The notes beneath the pieces are model-generated. The model was not told the origin of the DNA and did no database searches. It saw only the letters and a program-made list of their open reading frames with translations. A stretch of DNA of 64,000 nucleotides from Marinobacter lutaoensis (GTDB lineage Bacteria; Pseudomonadota; Gammaproteobacteria; Pseudomonadales; Oleiphilaceae): contig NZ_MSCW01000007.1 in the NCBI RefSeq assembly GCF_001981305.1, positions 372,001 through 436,000 of the forward strand, in the 5' to 3' direction. A program made the position numbers and the translations under genes. Below, in pieces: positions 24,135 through 32,539 of this stretch (within the stretch, counting starts at the first letter, position 1; every line of letters begins with the position of its first letter).

Positions 24135-26126
24135 TCAGAGGTAGGGATCGTCGGCCGTCACAGTCGCCCGTTGCGGCAGTGGCCGCAGCGCTTTGACGGG
24201 GGCCGCCGGCGGCACGGCCGGCCGAACCAGCTCGGCTTCCGCCACGGGCCGGGCATCGACGCCAAGCGCCTGTTCGAGCCGCTTCCAGTGGATCTCCTTG
24301 AAGCGGTCGAGCCCGTAGATGCTGGCCGCCGCGCGGGCGTACACCCGGCAGTCCAGCGCCTCGTTGTTGCGCGCGGGGTCCTTCTCCCAGGTCGCCTTGG
24401 GAAAGCCCTTGTGCAGCCGGATGACCCGCTTTTCCGCAGTGAGCTGCTTGAAGTATTCCTCGCCGTATTGCGGGAAATGGCAGCTCCCGGGTGGGTAGGG
24501 CTCGCCGCCCGCCAGCGCTTCATCCGTCGGTCGCGGCAGCTTCAACCAGCGATAAAGTTCGACCTTGGCCACGGGACCGCTGACATTCCATACCCGAAGC
24601 CCCCGCCGCTTGCCGCCGGTATCGGCCTTGGAGACGCTGAGGATGAGTGCGGTCTCGGTATCGCGCCCTTTGACGGCCACTACGGTGCGCGGTTGCGAGG
24701 CCCGTGCGCCGGCGCCGCCCCAGACCGCCTGCGGATACTGGCGAACCCAGCCGTAGACTTCCTGGGTGGCGTAGCCCGAGTCCACGCACATGACGCGGAT
24801 CGGCAGGGTGGTGCCGCAAGCGTGGGGCCAGTCGCGGCCGAGCAGTCGGTCGAGTTTTTTCCAGACCTCGGGCTGGGCGGTATCGCCGTCCAGCACCCGG
24901 TAGTCGACGGACCAGGATTCCTTGTTGCGGCCCCAGGCCACCACCTCGCACTCGAGGCGATCCCGCTGCACATCGACGCCGGCGGTGAGAAACAGACCGC
25001 CCGCCGGGACGATGCCGACCGGATAGGTTTCGCGCCGCTCGTAGAGCCGCTCCCAATCCGGCGCCTCGAACTCCTCCTCGTAGGGCTCGCCCAAGACGGT
25101 ATTGACGAAGCCTTTCATCAGGTCGGAGTTCTGCTGCGCGGCCTCGAACATGCGCGCTGCCTCCCCCCAGGAGAACCAGCCCACGGGGCTGTAGAGGGAG
25201 GACAGATGGTAGCCCTGAGTACGGCCATCCCCCTCGGCCGTCGCCCGCCACTGCCCCCGTTCGAGCATGCGGGTCTTATGGTGCTCGTCGATCAGCCGCT
25301 CGCAGGCCTCGCAGCAATAGCGTGCAGCATCGGGCTCCCCCTCCGGCCAGCGCAGCTGACTGAAGCGCAGCGGCTGCTCATGGCCGCAGTGGGGGCACGG
25401 CACGAAGAAATAGCGCTGATCCGAAGCCTCGAACTCGCGCTGGATGCGCGAGGTGCCTTTGATGGTGGGCGTGCTCACCAGCAACACCTTGCGGCGGCGG
25501 GCGAACGTGGCCGAGCGCCGCTCCGCCAGCAGGATCGGATCACCTTCGCCCTCCACGTCGCCGGGGTAGCCGTCGATCTCGTCCATGAACAGATAGCGGG
25601 CGGGCATGGAGCGCAGTCCCACGGCGCTGTTGGCACCGGTCATCACCAGCACACCGCCGGGAAACTCCTTGGACAGGATGGTGTTGCCGGCATCCCGGCT
25701 GCGCGCCGGCGCCACCCGTTCCCGCAGCTCCGGCACGTCCTCCAGTTGCGGGTCGATGCGCTGGCGCGAGTTCCGCTTGGCCATCTCCACAGTGGGCGAC
25801 ACGGCCATCATCGGCCCCGGCGCCATGTGGATGACATAGCCGATCCAGTTGTTGCCGGCTTCGGTACCGCCCACCTGAGCGCCTTTCATGAACACCACCC
25901 GCTGCACCGGGGACGAGACCGACAGGCAGTCCATGATCTCGCGCAGGTAGGGCGTGCGCTTGGTGCGCCAGCGGCCGGGTTCGGCCGCCGACTTGGGCGA
26001 CAGGCGGCGGAAACGATCCGCCCATTCCGACACGTTCAGCATCGGATCCGGCTTGAGCCCTTCCCGCCAGGCCCCCTCGATGTCTAAGGCACCCTCATAG
26101 TAATCCGTCTCACCGCTCCTCGGCAT
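24135..26126 (-). CDS. Terminase large subunit (lambda gpA family)
   Basis: 663 residues from the ATG at 26126; lambda gpA is 641. An in-frame extension to 26231 overlaps the small subunit and is less likely. Seen: VSEWADRFRRLSPKSAAEPG, Walker A-like MKGAQVGGTEAGNN, Walker B MDEIDGYPGDVEGEGDP, a zinc-ribbon pair (CPHCGH and CCEAC) and the nuclease domain with GVDVQRDRLECEVVAWGR. It cuts concatemeric DNA at cos and pumps it into the prohead, so the phage should have cohesive ends. Confidence 0.94.
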   Translation of the reverse strand: MPRSGETDYYEGALDIEGAWREGLKPDPMLNVSEWADRFRRLSPKSAAEPGRWRTKRTPYLREIMDCLSVSSPVQRVVFMKGAQVGGTEAGNNWIGYVIHMAPGPMMAVSPTVEMAKRNSRQRIDPQLEDVPELRERVAPARSRDAGNTILSKEFPGGVLVMTGANSAVGLRSMPARYLFMDEIDGYPGDVEGEGDPILLAERRSATFARRRKVLLVSTPTIKGTSRIQREFEASDQRYFFVPCPHCGHEQPLRFSQLRWPEGEPDAARYCCEACERLIDEHHKTRMLERGQWRATAEGDGRTQGYHLSSLYSPVGWFSWGEAARMFEAAQQNSDLMKGFVNTVLGEPYEEEFEAPDWERLYERRETYPVGIVPAGGLFLTAGVDVQRDRLECEVVAWGRNKESWSVDYRVLDGDTAQPEVWKKLDRLLGRDWPHACGTTLPIRVMCVDSGYATQEVYGWVRQYPQAVWGGAGARASQPRTVVAVKGRDTETALILSVSKADTGGKRRGLRVWNVSGPVAKVELYRWLKLPRPTDEALAGGEPYPPGSCHFPQYGEEYFKQLTAEKRVIRLHKGFPKATWEKDPARNNEALDCRVYARAAASIYGLDRFKEIHWKRLEQALGVDARPVAEAELVRPAVPPAAPVKALRPLPQRATVTADDPYL

Positions 26127-26160
26127 CCCTACCGTCGCGGCATTAGAACGTCTCTGTTCG

Positions 26161-26700
26161 TCACTCGACCTTGGGCTGGATGTCGGCGAGCTCCGATAAG
26201 TGCTGTCTGACATAGGCTTCCAGGGTGACATGCATCTTATGCGGCTCGACGTCCAGCTCGGCGGCCATCTGGGCCGACACCCGGGCCGGCCAGCTCAGCC
26301 AGGCATCCCGCTCTGCACGGGCCAGCCGGAACACGTGGGCGAGCGCCTTGGACCTATCCACCAGTTCCCGCTTCATCTGCTGCAGCTTCAGGCGGCTGGT
26401 CTGGGCCTTGAGGACCTCGTTGGCGGTCCGCGCCTGCATATAGGTGGTGCCACCGGTCGAGGTACCGCTTTCCTGCAGCGTCTCGGAGACCGCATCCAGC
26501 GCCGCTTTAGGCACCGCCTTCTGCTGGGGTTTGCGCTGCTGCGCCCGGTCGGTGTTGCGCCCCCATTCGGCATCGGCCCGGGCCACGTCGATGGTGCCGT
26601 CAGGCTCTGGTGTGATACGCCCGGCCTTGATCGCCTTGCGCACCGCCGTATCGGAGACTCCGCGGTGGCGCGCATAGGCACGCAATGACACACCCATCAC
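26161..26700 (-). CDS. Terminase small subunit (lambda Nu1 family)
   Basis: 179 residues; Nu1 is 181. Seen: an N-terminal winged helix (SLRAYARHRGVSDTAVRKAI then KAGRITPEPDGTIDVARAD) and long helices with RTANEVLKAQTSRLKLQQMK. It recognises cos and recruits the large subunit. It is the first gene of the late operon. A promoter should lie upstream in 26701-26803, but I see no clear sigma-70 box there, so an activator-dependent late promoter is likely. Confidence 0.9.
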   Translation of the reverse strand: MMGVSLRAYARHRGVSDTAVRKAIKAGRITPEPDGTIDVARADAEWGRNTDRAQQRKPQQKAVPKAALDAVSETLQESGTSTGGTTYMQARTANEVLKAQTSRLKLQQMKRELVDRSKALAHVFRLARAERDAWLSWPARVSAQMAAELDVEPHKMHVTLEAYVRQHLSELADIQPKVE

Positions 26701-26803
26701 TTAATCCGTTGTTTTCAGAGTGTTCTTAAGCTGAAAGTAGTTGATAAGCCGGGCGAAGGAAGCGTTCATGTCCCCACGATCGAACACCAACGGAGACCGG
26801 ACG

Positions 26804-26983
26804 ATGAACACGCCCCAACCAGCCACCCGCTACACCATCACCTTCCCCGGCGAGCGCCCCATGACCACCACCAAGGCGCTGATCCAGAGCCCGACCCTGC
26901 TCAAGGCCATCGCCCATATCGAGCGGGAACCCGGCTGCACCGGGCTGACCCTCGCCAACGGCATCCGCATCGACATCGCCTGA
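26804..26983 (+). CDS. Small hypothetical protein
   Basis: 59 residues from the ATG at 26804, with GGAG eight bases upstream; in-frame upstream starts lack a ribosome binding site. Seen: RYTITFPGERPMTTTKALIQ, then IAHIEREPGCTGLTLANGIR. No family recognised. It heads a plus-strand run of three small genes divergent from the terminase, each with its own Shine-Dalgarno sequence. The run lies at the cargo position between late and early modules. Confidence 0.6.
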   Translation: MNTPQPATRYTITFPGERPMTTTKALIQSPTLLKAIAHIEREPGCTGLTLANGIRIDIA

Positions 26984-26994
26984 GGAGGGCCACC

Positions 26995-27207
26995 ATGAGC
27001 AGGAAAACCACCGCCCTCGACGCCTTCATCGCCAGGAAAGCCGAGATCGACGCCATGCTGGCCCGGCTTCAGTCCCTCAGCGAGGAGCATTTCGGCGTCT
27101 CGCCGGACGAGGTGACCTGGGGACATGTGGGCGATCTCGCCCACTACGCCGAATCACTCAAGCAGATTTCCGACGCCGCCTTCAAAGAAGGCGAACATGC
27201 CGAATAA
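26995..27207 (+). CDS. Small hypothetical protein, helical
   Basis: 70 residues, preceded by GAGGAGGG. Seen: predominantly helical and charged (FIARKAEIDAMLARLQSLSE, then AHYAESLKQISDAAFKEGE). No motif recognised. Eleven bases after the previous stop and 10 bases before the next start, so co-transcribed with both neighbours. Confidence 0.6.
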   Translation: MSRKTTALDAFIARKAEIDAMLARLQSLSEEHFGVSPDEVTWGHVGDLAHYAESLKQISDAAFKEGEHAE

Positions 27208-27217
27208 GGAGAACGAC

Positions 27218-27649
27218 ATGAGCAAACTGACCCCCACCCAAGAAACCATCCTCAAAGCCGCGGCGACTCGCCCGGGCGGCGACATCGAGCCGCTGCCCGC
27301 CACGATCAATGCCGGGCTCCGCCCCCGGGTGATCCTGGGGCTGCTGAGCCGCGGCCTCATAGACGAGCGCGACGGAGGTCACCGCATCAGTGAAGCGGGC
27401 TTTGCCGCCATCGGCATGACGCCGCCTCCGGCCGCCAAAACACCTCGACAGGGCACCAAGCAGGCCCGTCTGATCGGGATGCTGCAACGGTCGAAAGGGG
27501 CCAGCATTGAAGAGATCTGCGCAGAAACGGGCTGGCAGAAGCATACGGTCCGGGGCGTGTTCTCCAACACCCTGAGGAAGCGCCTTGGTCTCACGATCAC
27601 CTCCCACAAGGACGAGGGGCAGCCGCGGCGTTATCGGATAAAATCGTGA
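27218..27649 (+). CDS. DUF3489 protein, winged-helix-like
   Basis: 143 residues from the ATG at 27218 (AAGGAGA upstream). Seen: an N-terminal helical domain (LTPTQETILKAAATRPGGD, VILGLLSRGLIDERDG) resembling a winged helix, a linker with PPPAAKTPRQGTKQ, and a C-terminal domain with LIGMLQRSKGASIEEICAET and GWQKHTVRGVFSNTLRKRLG, which is the DUF3489 signature. DUF3489 proteins commonly travel with DUF2924 and serine recombinases, both of which are present at 45.8-47.6 kb. The inferred role is DNA binding; target unknown. Confidence 0.78.
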   Translation: MSKLTPTQETILKAAATRPGGDIEPLPATINAGLRPRVILGLLSRGLIDERDGGHRISEAGFAAIGMTPPPAAKTPRQGTKQARLIGMLQRSKGASIEEICAETGWQKHTVRGVFSNTLRKRLGLTITSHKDEGQPRRYRIKS

Positions 27650-27716
27650 CAAATTAGGATTAAAATGCTATTTTTGCATGATATTGCCATTTTCAGCCAC
27701 TTAATCGGTACCAAAC

Positions 27717-28994
27717 ATGCTTATAGAGTTTTCCACAGAGAACTTCAGATCCATCAAGGATGAGGTTCGCCTCAGCCTGGTGGCAGGGGCAGGCAAGGAG
27801 CTCTATGACACCAATGTGACTGAGCCTCAAATGCCCAAAGGGGTCAAAAGTATCCCCCTGCTCAGGTCAGCGGCCTTGTACGGCCCCAACGCCGGAGGCA
27901 AATCGAACATCATCAAGGCATTGGCCACCATGCAGCGGATCGTCATGACCTCCAGTCAGCAGCTGGAAGATTTGCCCGTCGTCCCCTTCAGGCTGAGTCG
28001 GCCAACCCTCGACAAACCATCCGCCTTCGAGGTGATTATTTTGTCCGAGGGCGTGCGCTATCAGTACGGTTTCTCGGCTACGTCTGAGGCCGTTCATGAC
28101 GAATGGCTGTTTGCCTTCCCTAAGGGCCGCACCCAAACCTGGTTTGAGCGCAGCCTAAACCTGGAAACCGGTGAATATGAATACAATTTTGGCGACAAAC
28201 TCACCGGTGATAAGGATGTCTGGAGACGCGCCACCCGACCCAATGCGTTGTTCTTGTCAACGGCAATCCAGTTAAACAGCCAGCAGCTTCAACCGGTTTT
28301 CAACTGGTTTGCCAATAGGCTGCGCATTGCCGGCGTGGGTGGCTGGTCGCCACATTTTTCCATGCAATGGTGCAAAGACGACCGCAAGGAAAAGGTACTC
28401 GACTTCCTCAAAGCCGCGGACTTTGCCATATCGGACGTGAGGGTCGCTGAAGAAGATTTTTCTTCAGACACCTTCCCGCCCAATCTTCCGAGTCATGTGA
28501 AAAAGTTCCTAGAGTACGAACTCAAAGACAAGAAAAGACTCCGCCTGATCACCTCTCACAAGTCCGACACCGGCGATATGGTGGAACTCGATCTTGACGA
28601 AGAGTCCGATGGCACCCGCAAAATGTTCAGTTTTGCCGGCCCTTGGTTGGATTCGTTGGAAAAAGGCCATGTGCTCTTTATTGACGAGCTACATGACAAT
28701 CTTCATCCATTGCTGGTGAAGTTTCTTGTCGAACTGTTTCACAACAGCGACACGAACAGTAATTTCGCGCAATTGATCTTTTCCACACACGAGACGTCCA
28801 TCCTAAGCCAAGACGTTTTCCGTCGTGATCAGATCTGGTTCTGCGACAGGGCCAAGACCCAGGATACCAAGCTATACCCACTCACGGAGTTCAGCCCAAG
28901 AAAAGGTGTGGAAAACCTGGAGAGGGCTTATCTGTCAGGTCGTTACGGCGCCCTGCCATTCTTGCGAGCCATCACGCAAAATTTTGGGGGTTAA
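27717..28994 (+). CDS. rloA: AAA15-type ATPase, RloA/AbiLi-like
   Basis: 425 residues. Seen: LIEFSTENFRSIKDEVRLSL at the N-terminus, Walker A GPNAGGKSNIIKAL (near residue 57), an ABC-signature-like SDGTRKMFSF (near 300) and Walker B VLFIDELHDNLHP (near 320), so an SMC/ABC-like ATPase. The N-terminus EFSTENFRSIKDE is typical of ATPases in defence modules. The next gene, 2 bp downstream, encodes RloB, which gives the RloAB/AbiL arrangement. The gap 27650-27716 is AT-rich and probably contains the promoter. Base composition is lower in GC than in the phage genes, which suggests separate acquisition. Confidence 0.8.
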   Translation: MLIEFSTENFRSIKDEVRLSLVAGAGKELYDTNVTEPQMPKGVKSIPLLRSAALYGPNAGGKSNIIKALATMQRIVMTSSQQLEDLPVVPFRLSRPTLDKPSAFEVIILSEGVRYQYGFSATSEAVHDEWLFAFPKGRTQTWFERSLNLETGEYEYNFGDKLTGDKDVWRRATRPNALFLSTAIQLNSQQLQPVFNWFANRLRIAGVGGWSPHFSMQWCKDDRKEKVLDFLKAADFAISDVRVAEEDFSSDTFPPNLPSHVKKFLEYELKDKKRLRLITSHKSDTGDMVELDLDEESDGTRKMFSFAGPWLDSLEKGHVLFIDELHDNLHPLLVKFLVELFHNSDTNSNFAQLIFSTHETSILSQDVFRRDQIWFCDRAKTQDTKLYPLTEFSPRKGVENLERAYLSGRYGALPFLRAITQNFGG

Positions 28995-28996
28995 GC

Positions 28997-29638
28997 ATGG
29001 CTCGACGCCGACCGAGACAGTCCAGTCAACTCAAGCGCAAGGCGCCTAAACGTGAACCCTATGATCGCGTGCTCATCGTTTGCGAAGGTGAGAAAACCGA
29101 GCCGGCCTACTTTGAGGACCTGAGAAATCATTACGGCCTGAGTACAGCCAATATTGCGGTCACCCCGGCCACTGGCTCGGATCCGGTTTCCGTCGTTCGG
29201 TATGCCAAGCGACTTCAAAATGAAGAGAAGAAGCAGGGCGAAAAGTTCGACCGCATCTATTGCGTTTTCGATCGCGATGAGCACACCAATTTTAACGCCG
29301 CCTGCCATCAGGTTCAGGTAAATCGCTTTGAAAGCGCTCGATCATGGCCTTGTTTTGAATATTGGCTGTTACTCCACTTTGGCTACCAGCGAAATCCCTT
29401 TATGCCGACTCAAGGCAGAACAGCCGCCCAAAACTGCGGATCGGCTCTGCGGCAAAATTTCCCTGACTATACAAAGGGCATGCGCGGCGCGTTTCAGGAG
29501 CTTCTCCCTCGTATCGAGGAAGCAAAGCAGCATGCCGAAAGAGCTCTCCGAGATGCTGAAGCAACAGGTGAACCAAACCCCTCGACTGAAGTCCACTTGC
29601 TGGTGGACTACCTACAGAACCTGAAAGAGAATCCATGA
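28997..29638 (+). CDS. rloB: RloB/AbiLii-like protein
   Basis: 213 residues. Seen: a basic N-terminus (RRRPRQSSQLKRKAPKRE), then RVLIVCEGEKTEPAYFEDLR, a core with RIYCVFDRDEHTNFNAAC and SWPCFEYWLLLHFGYQRNPF, which are the RloB signature. VCEGEKTE and FDRDEH look like the acidic motifs of a TOPRIM-type nuclease. Known: RloB partners RloA in restriction-linked loci and corresponds to the second protein of AbiL abortive systems. Inferred: the ATPase activates or loads this effector during infection by another phage. Confidence 0.82.
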   Translation: MARRRPRQSSQLKRKAPKREPYDRVLIVCEGEKTEPAYFEDLRNHYGLSTANIAVTPATGSDPVSVVRYAKRLQNEEKKQGEKFDRIYCVFDRDEHTNFNAACHQVQVNRFESARSWPCFEYWLLLHFGYQRNPFMPTQGRTAAQNCGSALRQNFPDYTKGMRGAFQELLPRIEEAKQHAERALRDAEATGEPNPSTEVHLLVDYLQNLKENP

Positions 29639-29843
29639 GCCCGAAGCCCAACCTTACCGAATCGGAATACCATGCAGCGCTCGCCGAAATTGAGTAGCTG
29701 CTACAAGAGGACGGTCCGACATGAAACGAGAATCCGCGAACTCTGCGATCTCATTGAAGCTCACGAAAACACGGTTCCGGAGCTGGTCGAATTTGAGCGC
29801 CAAGCCATGACCAAAGGCGGCCCATCGAGTGCCAAGAAATCAT
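29635..29843 (+). pseudogene. Degenerate small ORF after rloB, antitoxin-like
   Basis: An ATG overlaps the rloB stop and begins SPKPNLTESEYHAALAEIE, then a TAG, and a readable frame shift later continues as TRIRELCDLIEAHENTVPEL. Both pieces together resemble a short HigA-type or polyamine-like antitoxin N-terminus (xLTExEYxxALxEIExLL). One nonsense codon and one frame change are needed to join them, so it is called a remnant. A sequencing error is the other explanation. Confidence 0.4.
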
Positions 29844-29888
29844 GATTTTCGGGCGCCTCTATCTCCCCCTGACCGGCTCGTCCAGTCC

Positions 29889-31154
29889 TCAGATTGCGTC
29901 ATCCATTGATGGCTCCTCAATGGCCAGTTCATCGAACGTGGCCCCGTCTTCTGCGCGGCGCGCCTGTTCCCCGGTGTATTCCTGCCACCGGCGGATGATC
30001 ACATCCACATATTTGGGATCGAGTTCCATCACGCGGGCGCGCCGGCCGGTCTTCTCGCAGGCGATCAAGGTACTGCCCGAGCCGCCGAACAGGTCCAGCA
30101 CGATGTCCCGGCTCTTGCTGGAGTTGCGGATCGCCCGCTCCACCAGCTCCACCGGCTTCATGGTCGGATGCAGGTCGTTCTTGACCGGCTTGTTGAAGAA
30201 CCAGACGTCGCCCTGGTCGCGCGCGCCGCACCAATAGTGATCGGCGCCTTCCCGCCAGCCGTAGAGGATGGGCTCGTACTGACGCTGATAGTCCGAGCGT
30301 CCTAGGGTAAAGGTGTTTTTGGCCCAGATGATGAAGGTGGACCATTTGCCGCCGGCCTCGCGGAAGGCGCGCTGCAGGGTATCCAGCTCGCTGGATGACA
30401 TGGCCACGTAGCAGGCGCCCTTGGTGACCGCCAGCAGATTGCCGAGGGCCGCCTCGAGGAAGGCATGGAAGTCCGCGCCCAGGTTGTCGTTCAGGATGCG
30501 GCGGTCCTTGCCCCGCAGCTTGTCTTTGGCACTGTTGCCGTAATCGACGTTGTAGGGCGGATCGGTGAAGGCCATGTCGGCCAGATCGCCCGCCATCAGG
30601 GTCTCGAGTTCCTCGCGCCGGGTAGCGTCTCCGCAGAGCAGGCGGTGCTCACCCAACAGCCAGAGGTCGCCGGTCTTGCTGACCGGTTCCTCCTCGACTT
30701 CGGGCACCGCGTCGTCGTCCGTATGGCCGGACTCATCTTCCAGCCCCAACAGTTCGTCCAGCTCCTCATCGGAGAACCCGATGACGTCCAGGTCGAACCC
30801 CAGATCCTGCAGATCACCGAGTTCGAGTTTGAGCAGTTCCTCGTTCCAGCCAGCGTTCTCTGCGATCTTGTTGTCGGCGATCACCAGCGCCCGGCGCTGA
30901 GCTTCGGTGAGATGGCGCAGAACGATGACCGGCACCGTTTCGAGGCCCAGCTGCTGCGCCGCCATCAAGCGGCCGTGACCGGCGATGATGACGTTGTCAT
31001 CACCCACCAGGATCGGATTGACGAACCCGAACTCCGCAATGGAGCCCGCGATCTGGGACACCTGCCCGTCGTCGTGGGTGCGCGCGTTGCGTGCATAGGG
31101 GATCAGGCGCTGGAGCGGCCAATGCTCCACCGACTCGACGCTGACTGTTTGCAT
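29889..31154 (-). CDS. ParB-domain DNA N-methyltransferase
   Basis: 421 residues. Seen: an N-terminal ParB/Srx-like domain (LIPYARNARTHDDGQVSQIA, NVIIAGHGRLMAAQQLG), an acidic linker (about residues 120-160), then a methyltransferase with the catalytic DPPYNVDYG and the SAM-binding DLFGGSGSTLIAC, in the DPPY-first order of beta-class N4/N6 enzymes. Such fused enzymes are frequent in phages and protect viral DNA from restriction or regulate packaging. No restriction nuclease partner is adjacent, so it acts alone. It is the last gene of the minus-strand early operon. Confidence 0.92.
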   Translation of the reverse strand: MQTVSVESVEHWPLQRLIPYARNARTHDDGQVSQIAGSIAEFGFVNPILVGDDNVIIAGHGRLMAAQQLGLETVPVIVLRHLTEAQRRALVIADNKIAENAGWNEELLKLELGDLQDLGFDLDVIGFSDEELDELLGLEDESGHTDDDAVPEVEEEPVSKTGDLWLLGEHRLLCGDATRREELETLMAGDLADMAFTDPPYNVDYGNSAKDKLRGKDRRILNDNLGADFHAFLEAALGNLLAVTKGACYVAMSSSELDTLQRAFREAGGKWSTFIIWAKNTFTLGRSDYQRQYEPILYGWREGADHYWCGARDQGDVWFFNKPVKNDLHPTMKPVELVERAIRNSSKSRDIVLDLFGGSGSTLIACEKTGRRARVMELDPKYVDVIIRRWQEYTGEQARRAEDGATFDELAIEEPSMDDAI

Positions 31155-31296
31155 GCTTGACCTTGGATGGAGTGGGTGCGCACTGCGAACCTGCGAACCC
31201 GGTTTTCGGGTCTGCCGCTAGCGAAATCCGGCGGCCTTGCGCCCCGCACTGCGCGGCCGGCCAGGAAGGACCCGTGGGGCTGCCCCTGAAATCAAA

Positions 31297-31324
31297 GAGG
31301 CCACGGGGTTGGTGCCGTGGCCTC
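31297..31324 (-). terminator. Strong hairpin upstream of the methyltransferase gene
   Basis: Perfect 10-bp stem GAGGCCACGG/CCGTGGCCTC with an 8-base loop, followed on the minus strand by TTTGATTTC. It lies in the 248-bp gap 31155-31402 and may partly terminate the early operon before the methyltransferase. The rest of the gap holds a 12-base tandem motif (CCGGCGGTTTTG twice, 31369-31397) and no ORF that I can support. Confidence 0.5.
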
Positions 31325-31402
31325 GGGAGCAGTTCGCTCGCGATCTTAGCCAACATTGTGGCCGAAACCGGCGGTTTTGTCCCACCGGCGGTTTTGGCAG
31401 GT

Positions 31403-31789
31403 TCACGCGGAAACCTGCTCCTCTGCCAAACGTCTCGCGATCTTTAGCAACGCCCCTTCCCAATAGCGCTGGGCGGAGGTCTTCGGAAAGCCCGTCTCCC
31501 GCGAAATCGCCCGCCAGGGTGTGCGATAGGCACGCAACCAGATCAGCCGGCGCTCGCCGCGGTTGACCCAGCTGATCCAGGACAGGGTCTCCTCCATACG
31601 CGTCACCTGCTCCGGCGTGGCCTTCAGCCGTAGGGGACCGGGCTCCTGCCGCGCCAGTTCCCTCGGTTCGTAGCGGATCTCGGGCCAATAACTCGCGTAG
31701 CCGAGGCTGCGCTCGCCGGGCAGCTTGCGCAGGGTGGTGACGCACTCCTCGAACCGCTGCGCGACCTGCTCTGCCGTCCACTTTGCCAT
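31403..31789 (-). CDS. DUF6362-type phage protein
   Basis: 128 residues from the ATG at 31789, which overlaps the upstream stop (TGATG). Seen: WTAEQVAQRFEECVTTLRKL, EIRYEPRELARQEPGPLRL, then a helix-turn-helix-like C-terminus (LIWLRAYRTPWRAISRETGF). I recall this architecture as DUF6362, common in phage early regions; function is not known to me. The HTH suggests DNA binding. Confidence 0.65.
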   Translation of the reverse strand: MAKWTAEQVAQRFEECVTTLRKLPGERSLGYASYWPEIRYEPRELARQEPGPLRLKATPEQVTRMEETLSWISWVNRGERRLIWLRAYRTPWRAISRETGFPKTSAQRYWEGALLKIARRLAEEQVSA

Positions 31790-32274
31790 CACGCACCTCC
31801 CAGGCGGTGTTCCACCGCCCAATAGGCCAGCGCCAGCGCATCCGCCTCATTGTCGTCCGCCGGCCGGTGGCCGCGCTGCCGGGCGCTTGCGAGCATCATC
31901 GCCTTGCTGGCGTTGCCCTTGCCGGTGGCGTGACGCTTGATGGTCCCGACCGGCACGCCCTCGTAGGCGATGCCCTGGTGTTCGCACCAGGCGGTGAGGT
32001 GGGCCATGAAGCCACCGTAGGCGTGGGCGGCATCGACGCCGAGGTGGCGGCGTACCTCCTCGAAGAACACCATCCGGATCGGGCCGGCCTGGCTTTCGAG
32101 ATCGCCCAGGAAACGGGTGAACTTCAAAAAGCGCATGCCGCCGCCCTGCCAGCGGTCGTTCTTGAAACGGGTCGTGCCACTGGTGATGACACCCTGGGCC
32201 GAGTGCAAGGCCCAGCCGGTGGTCGTGCCCAGATCAAGGCAGAGGATCACAGGCAGGCCTCGCGCCCGCGACAT
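31789..32274 (-). CDS. RuvC-like Holliday junction nuclease (phage)
   Basis: 161 residues from the ATG at 32274; a GTG at 32250 is an alternative. Seen: the RNase H-fold first strand LCLDLGTTTGWAL with catalytic Asp, FFEEVRRH with the Glu, and the C-terminal DDNEADALALAYW supplying acidic residues. These are the four carboxylates of RuvC. In phages such enzymes resolve recombination intermediates before packaging. Located within the early replication block. Confidence 0.82.
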   Translation of the reverse strand: MSRARGLPVILCLDLGTTTGWALHSAQGVITSGTTRFKNDRWQGGGMRFLKFTRFLGDLESQAGPIRMVFFEEVRRHLGVDAAHAYGGFMAHLTAWCEHQGIAYEGVPVGTIKRHATGKGNASKAMMLASARQRGHRPADDNEADALALAYWAVEHRLGGA

Positions 32275-32343
32275 CCCCTCCCCGGGATGGAGAGCCTCCC
32301 CGGCCGGGGGCTCTCCTCTCCCGAAGGGAGAGTGGGTTCCCCC

Positions 32344-32514
32344 GCCATCTGAAAATCCGCCGCAATCCCCCGTGGGTTCAGGGTTTAGCGTCAGTTGGCA
32401 GCGCTCGCCCGCCATCTGCCGCCTGCCATCTGCCAACTGACCCAAGCCCCTGTTTTCACTGGGTTCCAGTCGGCAGCCAGTTGGCAGATGGCAAATCCGC
32501 TGTTCAGATGGCAG
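32344..32514. repeat. Cluster of inverted and direct repeats between primase and RuvC-like genes
   Basis: The 265-bp gap 32275-32539 holds repeated copies of GCCATCTG/CAGATGGC and CAGTTGGCAG/CTGCCAACTG. TGCCATCTGCCAACTG (32424-32439) and its exact complement (32478-32493) form a 16-bp perfect inverted repeat. Extra copies lie at 32344, 32392, 32411 and 32505. A separate 7-bp hairpin with a CTTCGG-type loop is at 32316-32332. It could be a replication origin or protein-binding array. Confidence 0.6.
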
Positions 32515-32539
32515 CGAGGCCGCCATCCGTACGGGTTGA

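Noticed and set aside
23841..26087. 748-codon plus-strand frame opposite portal and terminase
   Set aside because: Complement of well-conserved genes in GC-rich DNA; no domain and no ribosome binding site.
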